Below are positions 1-5,086 of a stretch of 9,491 bases of DNA, in pieces. The translations under genes and the position numbers were made by a program. Each line of letters starts with the position of its first letter. Positions within the stretch are counted from its first letter, which is position 1. The notes under the pieces were generated by a model that did not search any database, was not told where the DNA came from, and saw only the letters and a list, made by a program, of their open reading frames with translations. Source of the stretch: an uncultured Achromobacter sp. (lineage in GTDB: Bacteria > Pseudomonadota > Gammaproteobacteria > Burkholderiales > Burkholderiaceae_B); the NCBI GenBank assembly GCA_913775005.1, contig CAJYKY010000273.1, positions 1-9,491 of the forward strand, given 5' to 3'.

Positions 1-242
1 GCAATCTGTTCGGGCGCCAGGGCCGTGATGTCACGGCCGCGATAGTGGATGACGCCGGCATCGGGCGTCAGGAATTTGGTCAGCAGATTGAAGCAGGTGG
101 TCTTGCCGGCCCCGTTGGGGCCAATCAGCGCATGAATGGAGCCTTCTTGCAGGGTCAGGGTCACGCCGTCGACGGCATTGAAGCCGCCAAAGCGCTTGAC
201 CAGCCCCTGTGCGGACAGAACCGCTTGGGTGCTAGAGGTCAT
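1..242 (-). CDS. ABC transporter ATP-binding protein, LivG type (partial, N-terminal 80 residues)
   Basis: This is the cytoplasmic ATPase subunit of an importer of the branched-chain amino acid/amide (HAAT) class, where it would hydrolyse ATP to drive uptake. Only the N-terminus is in the window; the gene continues past base 1. Reading from the ATG at 240-242, the protein has an aromatic residue (Phe18) suited to the A-loop and a complete Walker A motif, GPNGAGKT, at residues 41-48. The segment that follows (LTKFLTPDAG) has the shape typical of LivG proteins. The Q-loop, signature motif and Walker B lie outside. AAGGAG at 249-254 is spaced 6 bases from the start and overlaps the stop codon of the upstream dehydrogenase, so the two genes are almost certainly co-transcribed and probably coupled. 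Its periplasmic partner is plausibly the binding protein at 1695-2906 on the other strand. The assignment to the LivG class is firm, but the substrate is unknown. Confidence 0.9.
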   Translation of the reverse strand, partial: MTSSTQAVLSAQGLVKRFGGFNAVDGVTLTLQEGSIHALIGPNGAGKTTCFNLLTKFLTPDAGVIHYRGRDITALAPEQI

Positions 243-252
243 GGCGTGCTCC

Positions 253-1032
253 TTACATGCGTGCCAACAGGCCGCCGTCGATACCCAGGACATGCCCGTT
301 CACGAACGACGCACCCGGGGACGCCAGGTACACCACGGCGGGAGCAATGTCTTCCGGTGTAGCCCAGCGGCCAACCGGAACCGAGGCCGACAGGAAAGTC
401 TGGAACTGCGGATTGTCTTGCAGACCCTGCGTGAAGTCGGTGCGCACAAAGCCCGGAGCCAGCGCATTGCAAGTGATGCCGCTTGCGCCATATTCCACGG
501 CCAGCGCCCGCGTGAACGCGGCAATCGCGCCCTTGGCGGTCGCGTAGGCGGCGATGTTGGGCATGGTGGCCTGCCCGGCTACCGACGACATCAGCACAAT
601 GCGCCCGAAGCCCCGCTTGCCCATGCCGGGCAGCACGGCGCGCGCGCAATGGAACGCCCCGTTCACATGCACGTTTTGCAGCGCCTGCCATTCCTCGGGC
701 TGCATATCGACCACGGCTTTGCGATTTTGATTGCCGGCATTGCTGACCAGCACATCGATGGCCAAGCCCGCGTCTTCCAGCCGAGCCACGGCCTGCGTCA
801 CGGCTGCGGCATCAGCCACATCGAAGGGTGCGGCATGGGCGGTGATGCCGTCGGCCGCCAAGCGGGCGCAGGCGGCGTCGCAAGCGTGCTGCGACAGGTC
901 GTTGACGACCACTTGCGCCCCCGCCTTGCCCAAGGCCTGCGCGATGGCGTAGCCCAATCCTCTGGCCGCGCCCGTCACCAGCGCCACGCGCCCCGTCAGA
1001 CCAAAGGTCTTCCCCAGATAGTCGTGTTTCAA
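253..1032 (-). CDS. SDR family NAD(P)-dependent oxidoreductase (gluconate 5-dehydrogenase-like)
   Basis: This is a classical short-chain dehydrogenase/reductase of 259 residues, close to the usual 250. It would oxidise an alcohol or reduce a ketone in the cytoplasm with a nicotinamide cofactor. Visible motifs are the glycine-rich cofactor loop TGAARGLG (20-27), NAG (98-100), and a catalytic set of Asn124, Ser149/Ser150, Tyr163 and Lys167 (YATAK). Asp45 at the end of the second beta strand favours NAD over NADP by general family rules. The start is TTG (1030-1032). It is preceded by AAGGAG with a 6-base gap, an in-frame TAA lies just upstream, and there is no earlier in-frame ATG. The gene is the first of the leftward unit, followed after 10 bp by the LivG-type ATPase. 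The N-terminal region resembles gluconate 5-dehydrogenases, but this subgroup has many substrates, so no specific substrate is claimed. It is only distantly similar to the second dehydrogenase at 2906-3667. Confidence 0.92.
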   Translation of the reverse strand: MKHDYLGKTFGLTGRVALVTGAARGLGYAIAQALGKAGAQVVVNDLSQHACDAACARLAADGITAHAAPFDVADAAAVTQAVARLEDAGLAIDVLVSNAGNQNRKAVVDMQPEEWQALQNVHVNGAFHCARAVLPGMGKRGFGRIVLMSSVAGQATMPNIAAYATAKGAIAAFTRALAVEYGASGITCNALAPGFVRTDFTQGLQDNPQFQTFLSASVPVGRWATPEDIAPAVVYLASPGASFVNGHVLGIDGGLLARM

Positions 1033-1034
1033 GC

Positions 1035-1044
1035 TTGTCTCCTT
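1035..1044 (-). promoter_or_regulatory. Ribosome binding site supporting a TTG start
   Basis: Read on the minus strand this is AAGGAGACAA, with the AAGGAG core at 1039-1044 six bases from the TTG at 1030-1032. It decides the start of the dehydrogenase, because no ATG or GTG in the correct frame lies between the upstream in-frame TAA and this TTG. The same AGGAGACAA string precedes the cupin gene (1197-1205) and the binding-protein gene (1681-1689). Confidence 0.75.
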
Positions 1045-1112
1045 GTTTTATATGCACCGGATCTCAAGGCCCGGCCTGTGTCATCCCCTGCTTTCCAGAT
1101 GCAAAAACAAAG

Positions 1113-1141
1113 TTGACATCAATCTCAATATACGCGACTAT
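1113..1141 (+). promoter_or_regulatory. Candidate sigma-70 promoter for the rightward cupin operon
   Basis: There is a perfect -35 element TTGACA at 1113-1118. At the standard 17-base spacing the -10 is GACTAT (1136-1141), only 3 of 6 to consensus, so the promoter would be weak or dependent on an activator. Transcription would start near 1148, leaving a leader of about 60 bases. The -10 of the leftward promoter lies inside this promoter's spacer, so the two overlap and could compete for polymerase. The -35 also sits within the inverted repeat TTGA-CA-TCAA (1113-1122), a possible regulator site. Confidence 0.4.
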
Positions 1142-1155
1142 TTTTAAACACTCAA
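1127..1155 (-). promoter_or_regulatory. Candidate sigma-70 promoter for the leftward dehydrogenase-livG unit
   Basis: On the minus strand there is a -35 element TTGAGT (1150-1155, 4 of 6 to consensus), a 17-base spacer and a -10 element TATATT (1127-1132, 5 of 6). Transcription would begin near 1120, giving a leader of roughly 88 bases before the TTG start. It sits in the AT-rich part of the divergent control region. It was predicted by eye from consensus matching only. Confidence 0.5.
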
Positions 1156-1171
1156 TAACAAGATTTTTGCT

Positions 1172-1184
1172 TTATCTTCGATAA
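1172..1184. promoter_or_regulatory. 13-bp perfect palindrome, candidate operator
   Basis: TTATC (1172-1176) and GATAA (1180-1184) form a perfect inverted repeat around TTC. The site lies between the predicted rightward transcription start and the cupin ribosome binding site. Its right part, TTCGATAA (1177-1184), matches the core of the operator I recall for IclR-family aromatic-acid regulators such as PcaR (GTTCGATAATCGCAC). The IclR-type gene at the end of the rightward operon is the obvious candidate protein to bind here. This is inference; a short AT-rich palindrome can occur by chance. Confidence 0.35.
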
Positions 1185-1208
1185 CGAGTTCTGGCTAGGA
1201 GACAAATC

Positions 1209-1607
1209 ATGGCCCTCGAAACCCCCGGCTGCCCCGCCGCCAGCGCCTTGCCGCCGCTGGCTTCGCGCTTTCTGAAAGTTGCCGATCTGCCCTGGAAACC
1301 CACGCAGGTGGAAGGCATCGACATGAAGGTGCTGATGCAAGACAAGGAATCCGGCCTGTTGACGGCGCTGTTCCGTTGGCAGCCCGGCACCGAACTGCCG
1401 CTACATGAACATGTGGAAGTCGAGCAGACCTACGTGCTGGAAGGTTCCATCGTGGACGCCGAAGGCGAGGTCTGCGCAGGCGATTACGTGTGGCGTCCGC
1501 GCGGCAACCAGCATGTGGCGCGCGCGCCCAACGGTGCGCTCGTACTCAGCTTTTTCCTGAAGCCCAATCTGTTCATCGACGCCTACGCCGGCCAGACGCT
1601 GGAGTAG
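1209..1607 (+). CDS. Small single-domain cupin protein (ChrR/dioxygenase-like), function unknown
   Basis: This is a 132-residue cytoplasmic protein with one cupin beta-barrel. Motif 1, G(x)5HxH(x)3E(x)6G, is matched exactly by Gly60, His66, His68, Glu72 and Gly79. Motif 2 is matched by Gly91, Pro97, Gly99 and His102. Together His66, His68, Glu72 and His102 form the usual 3-His/1-Glu site for a divalent metal, so an active metalloenzyme or a metal-dependent sensor domain is likely. Related small cupins include dioxygenases that cleave carbon-carbon bonds and isomerases, as well as the cupin part of ChrR anti-sigma factors. The N-terminal zinc-binding half of ChrR is absent, which argues against an anti-sigma role. 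The ATG at 1209 is preceded by AGGAG (1197-1201) with a 7-base gap. It is the first gene of the rightward operon, ahead of the binding protein, so a catabolic step on the imported compound is the best guess. Confidence 0.88.
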   Translation: MALETPGCPAASALPPLASRFLKVADLPWKPTQVEGIDMKVLMQDKESGLLTALFRWQPGTELPLHEHVEVEQTYVLEGSIVDAEGEVCAGDYVWRPRGNQHVARAPNGALVLSFFLKPNLFIDAYAGQTLE

Positions 1608-1640
1608 GCCCGCCACCCAGGTTTGCATGACCCCGCACGA

Positions 1641-1658
1641 CTGCCCGGCACAGGGCGG
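1641..1658 (+). other. Small intercistronic hairpin upstream of the binding-protein gene
   Basis: CTGCCC (1641-1646) can pair with GGGCGG (1653-1658) around a six-base loop, including one G-U pair. It lies in the 87-bp gap between the cupin and the binding-protein gene and is followed by an A-rich stretch, not a U run, so it is not an intrinsic terminator. Hairpins in this position can protect the mRNA of a highly expressed binding protein, but that role is speculative here. Confidence 0.25.
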
Positions 1659-1694
1659 CGCGCAAAAAACAAAGCCCCCAAGGAGACAAACCCC

Positions 1695-2906
1695 ATGAAG
1701 ACCCCTTTCAAGATCAGCCTTGCCGCCTGCGTGTTGAGCGCGCTTTCCGTGCCCGCGATGGCGCAGGTGTCGGATGACGTCGTGAAGATCGGCGTGCTGG
1801 GCGACCAGTCCGGCATGATGGCGGACCTGTCCGGCAAGTTCGGCGTGGAAGCCGTGAAGATGGCCGTGGAAGATTTTGGCGGCACCGTGCTGGGCAAGCC
1901 CATTGAAGTGATCTCGGCCGACCACCAGAACAAGGTCGACATCGGGGTATCGATTGCGCGGCGCTGGTATGAGAACGACAAGGTCGATCTGATCCTGGAC
2001 GTGCCCAATTCGGCCATCGCCTTGGCCGTTCAGGACCTGACCCGGCAGATGAAGCGCGTCGTCATCTTCACCAGCGCGGGTTCCGCCGATTTGACCGGCA
2101 AGGCATGTTCGCCCAACGGCATGCACTGGACTTACGACACCTATGCCTACGCGACGGGCGTGGCCAACGGCGTGATGGAAGACGGCGGCAAGAGCTGGTA
2201 CTTCATCACGTCCGACTACGCCTTCGGCCACTCGCTGGAACGCGATGCGATGGCGGTGGTGAAGGCCAAGGGCGGTCAAGTCGTGGGCAGCGTGCGCCAC
2301 CCGATCGCCAGTTCCGATTTCTCGTCATTCCTGTTGCAGGCGCAGGCCTCCAAGGCGCAGGTGATCGGCCTGGCCAACGGAAGCGGCGACACCATCAACA
2401 GCATCAAGCAGGCGTTTGAATTCGGCATCATGGGCAGCAAGCAACGCGTGGCCGCGCTGTTCATGAGCATTGTCGATGTGCGCAGCGTGGGCCTGGAATA
2501 TGCGCAGGGGCTGAACCTGGTCGAACCCTTTTACTGGGATCAGGACGACAAGGCGCGGCAATGGTCGGAACGCTACTTCAAGCGCACCGGCCGCATGCCG
2601 TCGATGGTGCAGGCCAGCAACTACAGCGCCACGATGCATTATCTGAACGCGGTCAAGGCCGCGGGCACGGACGCTTCCGAACCCGTGCTCAAGAAGATGC
2701 ACGACACGCCCATCAATGACTTCATGACTGATAACGGCAGCATCCGCGAAGACGGCCGCGTGATGCGCGATCTGTATCTGTTCCAGGTCAAGAAGCCGTC
2801 CGAATCCAAGCGCGATTGGGACTACTACAACCTGGTGCGCAAGATTCCGGCCGAGCAGGCTTTCCGCCCGCTCAAGGACGGCAACTGCGCGTTGGTGAAG
2901 TCGTGA
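1695..2906 (+). CDS. Periplasmic substrate-binding protein of a branched-chain amino acid/amide-type ABC transporter
   Basis: This 403-residue secreted solute receptor belongs to the Peripla_BP_6 (LivK-like) family. It would capture a substrate in the periplasm and deliver it to a LivHM/LivGF-type permease. The N-terminus is a clear Sec signal peptide: Lys2 and Lys6, a hydrophobic stretch, then AMA before Gln24 as the likely signal peptidase I site. The mature protein begins with a first beta strand (VVKIGVLGDQSG) and continues with the alternating alpha/beta pattern of the family, for example residues around YFITSDYAFG. I chose the ATG at 1695 because AGGAG (1681-1685) precedes it by 9 bases and the signal peptide begins there. 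The in-frame ATG at 1623 would add 24 polar residues ahead of the signal. Many members of this family bind aromatic acids, amides or short-chain acids and not leucine, so the ligand is open. The neighbouring dehydrogenases suggest a carbon source. The stop codon overlaps the next start by one base. Confidence 0.93.
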   Translation: MKTPFKISLAACVLSALSVPAMAQVSDDVVKIGVLGDQSGMMADLSGKFGVEAVKMAVEDFGGTVLGKPIEVISADHQNKVDIGVSIARRWYENDKVDLILDVPNSAIALAVQDLTRQMKRVVIFTSAGSADLTGKACSPNGMHWTYDTYAYATGVANGVMEDGGKSWYFITSDYAFGHSLERDAMAVVKAKGGQVVGSVRHPIASSDFSSFLLQAQASKAQVIGLANGSGDTINSIKQAFEFGIMGSKQRVAALFMSIVDVRSVGLEYAQGLNLVEPFYWDQDDKARQWSERYFKRTGRMPSMVQASNYSATMHYLNAVKAAGTDASEPVLKKMHDTPINDFMTDNGSIREDGRVMRDLYLFQVKKPSESKRDWDYYNLVRKIPAEQAFRPLKDGNCALVKS

Positions 2907-3667
2907 TGAGCGGCGCGCTTGCGCTTCTGGCCGGCAAGCGCGCCGTTGTCACCGGGGGCGCAAACCCCCGTGGCATCGGCGCGGCCGTGGTGGATATGTT
3001 CCTGGCGCACGGCGCCAGCGTGGCCGTGCTGGACTACGCCTACCCCGAAGACGGCGCGGGCGCACTGGCCGAGGGCCGCATCAACGTGCACTGCGATGTA
3101 TCGCGCAGCGCGTCCTGCGAGGCCGCGATCAAGCGCGCTCTAGACGCGCTGGGCGGGATCGACGTGCTGGGCAACAACGCCGGCATCGTGGCCGCCACGC
3201 GTATCTGGGATCTGCCGGAAGAGGAATTTCGCCGCATGATCGACGTGAACCTCACAGGCACCTACAACGTCACGCATGCGGCGCTGCCCGCCCTGCTGGA
3301 AAGCGACCGTCGTCCCGCCATCGTCAACTTGGGATCCACCGCCGCGCTGCGCGGCGGCGGCCTGCTGGGCGGCTCGCATTACGCGGCGTCCAAAGGAGGC
3401 GTGATCAGTTTCACGAAGGCGCTGGCACGTGAATTGGGGCCGCGCGGCATACGCGCCAACTGCGTCGCGCCCGGCATTATCGAGACCGACATGACGCTGG
3501 GTAAATTCGGCGAAAATTGGGAACAAGAACTCAAACAGGGCATTCCGCTGCAACGCTTCGGCTCGCCCGCCGAAGTCGCCCAAGCCATCGTTTTCCTGGC
3601 CTCGGACCTGTCCTCTTATTCAACCGGCATCGTGGTCGACGTCAACGGCGGCTTCCACATTCACTAG
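2906..3667 (+). CDS. SDR family oxidoreductase (second short-chain dehydrogenase)
   Basis: This is a 253-residue classical short-chain dehydrogenase, predicted to be cytoplasmic and NAD-dependent (Asp43 ends the second beta strand). Catalytic residues are all visible: NNAG at 90-93, Asn115, Ser144, Tyr159 and Lys163 (YAASK). The C-terminal substrate lid follows PGIIETDM, and the protein ends with the family-typical VVDVNGG turn. The cofactor loop is unusual: TGGANPRGIG at 16-25 has five residues between TG and GIG, where the standard loop has three. The ATG at 2906 overlaps the TGA of the binding-protein gene (TGATG) and has only a weak GGTGAAG upstream, which points to translational coupling. 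An in-frame ATG at 2816 lies within the upstream gene and would add 30 residues unlike the family, so I rejected it. The substrate is not identifiable; by position it should act in the same pathway as the cupin and the divergent dehydrogenase. Confidence 0.92.
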   Translation: MSGALALLAGKRAVVTGGANPRGIGAAVVDMFLAHGASVAVLDYAYPEDGAGALAEGRINVHCDVSRSASCEAAIKRALDALGGIDVLGNNAGIVAATRIWDLPEEEFRRMIDVNLTGTYNVTHAALPALLESDRRPAIVNLGSTAALRGGGLLGGSHYAASKGGVISFTKALARELGPRGIRANCVAPGIIETDMTLGKFGENWEQELKQGIPLQRFGSPAEVAQAIVFLASDLSSYSTGIVVDVNGGFHIH

Positions 3668-3682
3668 GCATCCCCAGAAGCA

Positions 3683-4519
3683 ATGAGCACTCCCGATCGC
3701 ATGCTGTCCATCCTTGACCTCTTTCGCGACGACACCACCGCCGCGTTCCAGGAGGACGTCATGGCGCATCTGGACTGCTCGCGCGCGACCGCCTACCGCT
3801 ATCTGAAATCACTGACCGAAAGCGGCCTGCTGGCCCCGACGGCAGGCGGGGCGTATGTGCTGGGATCCCGAATCATCGAACTGGACCGCCATTTGCGCCA
3901 GCATGATCCCTTGATGCGCGCTGCGCGCGAGGTCATGCGCGCCACGGGCGACGAACTGCACGCCAACCTGATGCTGTGCAGCTACTACGGCGACAAGGTC
4001 ATGTGCGTGGATCGCTACTGGACGGATCACAGCATCGAATCGAGCTACGCGCGCGGCCGGCCGTTCCCGATGTTCCGGGGCGCCACCGCTAAGCCCATCC
4101 TGGCCAATCTGCCGCCCTATCAATTGCGCAATCTGATGCTGTGGCACGCCGCCGAAATTCGCGAAGCGGGGCTGGGCGACGACTGGGATGCGTTCCGCGC
4201 CAATCTGAAACGCCTGCGCACGGCGGGCGTGGTGGTGTCGCACGGCGAGGTCGACCGTGGGCTGATGGGCATCGGCGCCGCGATTTTCAGCCCCGAGCAG
4301 AAGGTGGTGGGCAGCCTGGTGTTCATCGCCGCCCAAGCGCATACGTCGCCAGAACGTCTGGACGTTCTGCAAGCGCGCATCCAGGTGGCGGCCGCCGAGG
4401 TGTCGCAGAATCTGCACGCCCCGCAAAGCAACGGCGCGGCGGCGATCGGCATCATGCCGTCGCGGCCGCGCCGCATCAAGGCCACCGCCGGTGCAACACC
4501 GGCGCGGCCTAAAGCCTGA
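3683..4519 (+). CDS. IclR-family transcriptional regulator
   Basis: This is a 278-residue cytoplasmic DNA-binding regulator. Residues 1-62 form the winged helix-turn-helix: the recognition helix is around CSRATAYRYLKSL (32-44), followed by ESGLLA and a short beta wing. Residues from about 75 to 245 form the GAF-like IclR effector-binding domain, recognisable from features such as RGRPFPMFRGATAKPILA, a conserved VSHGEVDRG segment and GIGAAIF. A basic, probably disordered tail of about 20 residues ends the protein. It starts 15 bp after the dehydrogenase stop with a weak AGAAG ribosome site, so it is probably the last gene of the rightward operon. Regulators of this family control catabolic genes as repressors or activators in response to an aromatic or short-chain acid. 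The likely target is the divergent region at 1033-1208, which would make the operon autoregulated. The effector is unknown. Confidence 0.93.
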   Translation: MSTPDRMLSILDLFRDDTTAAFQEDVMAHLDCSRATAYRYLKSLTESGLLAPTAGGAYVLGSRIIELDRHLRQHDPLMRAAREVMRATGDELHANLMLCSYYGDKVMCVDRYWTDHSIESSYARGRPFPMFRGATAKPILANLPPYQLRNLMLWHAAEIREAGLGDDWDAFRANLKRLRTAGVVVSHGEVDRGLMGIGAAIFSPEQKVVGSLVFIAAQAHTSPERLDVLQARIQVAAAEVSQNLHAPQSNGAAAIGIMPSRPRRIKATAGATPARPKA

Positions 4520-4529
4520 CCGATCAGGC
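4514..4529. terminator. Small bidirectional hairpin spanning both convergent stop codons
   Basis: GCCTGA (4514-4519) and TCAGGC (4524-4529) are perfect inverted repeats around CCGA. The arms contain the TGA stop of the IclR-type gene and, on the other strand, the TGA stop of ppa, which are separated by only 4 bp. The stem is 6 bp and no U run follows on either strand, so an efficient intrinsic terminator is doubtful. It may still reduce read-through or protect 3' ends. Confidence 0.3.
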
Positions 4530-5054
4530 CTGGTTGTAGCGCTCGGCGCTTTTCACGATTTCTTCGTGAGCGGCGTCCACGCCCTTCCAGCCCTTGACCT
4601 TGACCCACTTGCCCTTTTCGAGATCTTTGTAGTGCTCGAAGAAGTGCTGGATGCGCGCCACGTCTTCGGTGGGCAGATCTTCGTACGACTTGATGTTGCG
4701 GTACGGGGGGTACAGCTTTTCAATCGGCACGGCCAGCAGCTTGGCGTCACCACCCGACTCGTCGTCCATTTCCAGCACGCCGATGGCGCGGCAGCGCACG
4801 ACGGCGCCGATCTGGATCGGGAACGGGGTCAGCACCAGCACGTCGGCGGGGTCACCATCTTCCGACAGCGTTTGCGGGATGTAGCCGTAGTTGCACGGGT
4901 AGTGCATGGCGGTCAGCATGAAACGGTCAACGAAAATCGCGCCCGTGTCCTTGTCGACCTCGTACTTGACCGGGTCGGCGTTCATGGGGATTTCGATGAT
5001 GACGTTAAAGTCTTCCGGCAGCTTCTTACCAGGGGAGACGCGATCAAGACTCAT
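4524..5054 (-). CDS. ppa: Inorganic pyrophosphatase, family I
   Basis: This cytoplasmic enzyme hydrolyses pyrophosphate to two phosphates with Mg2+, pulling biosynthetic reactions forward. At 176 residues it matches the bacterial hexameric enzymes. The active-site residues known from E. coli are all present, shifted by one: Glu21, Lys30, Glu32, Arg44, Tyr56, Asp66, Asp68, Asp71, Asp98, Asp103, Lys105, Tyr142 and Lys143. The signature reads DGDPADV, with Ala70 where the classic pattern expects a larger hydrophobic residue; this should not touch catalysis. The ATG at 5052-5054 has an AAGGTT ribosome site five bases upstream. It lies 32 bp after hemY in the same direction, so it may be the last gene of the hem operon or may have its own promoter inside hemY. 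Convergent with the IclR-type gene. Confidence 0.97.
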   Translation of the reverse strand: MSLDRVSPGKKLPEDFNVIIEIPMNADPVKYEVDKDTGAIFVDRFMLTAMHYPCNYGYIPQTLSEDGDPADVLVLTPFPIQIGAVVRCRAIGVLEMDDESGGDAKLLAVPIEKLYPPYRNIKSYEDLPTEDVARIQHFFEHYKDLEKGKWVKVKGWKGVDAAHEEIVKSAERYNQA

Positions 5055-5086
5055 GATTCAACCTTGTTGTTTGTCTGAAGAAATGT

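Noticed and set aside
1047..1052. TATAAA on the minus strand as a possible -10 for the first dehydrogenase
   Set aside because: It abuts the ribosome binding site, so transcription would start within or after it, and the base run at the matching -35 position (GCCGGG) is unlike consensus.
1067..1077. Short palindrome AGGC-CCG-GCCT in the leftward leader
   Set aside because: Only a 4-bp stem in GC-rich DNA; expected by chance and not near a promoter element.
136..1116. A 326-codon open frame on the plus strand opposite livG and the first dehydrogenase
   Set aside because: The opposite strand has a complete SDR with all catalytic residues and a Walker A motif; this frame shows no motif and is a shadow.
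1623..1694. An upstream in-frame ATG that would lengthen the binding protein by 24 residues
   Set aside because: The extra residues are polar and would bury the signal peptide; the ATG at 1695 has a good ribosome site and begins the signal peptide.
1401..2300. A 299-codon minus-strand open frame opposite the cupin and the binding protein
   Set aside because: His/Ala/Gly-rich shadow translation crossing two unrelated genes and their intergenic gap; no start signal.
4850..4870. Ala70 in the pyrophosphatase signature as a possible sign of inactivation
   Set aside because: All metal- and phosphate-binding residues known from the E. coli enzyme are present, so a conservative change at a non-catalytic position is the simpler reading.
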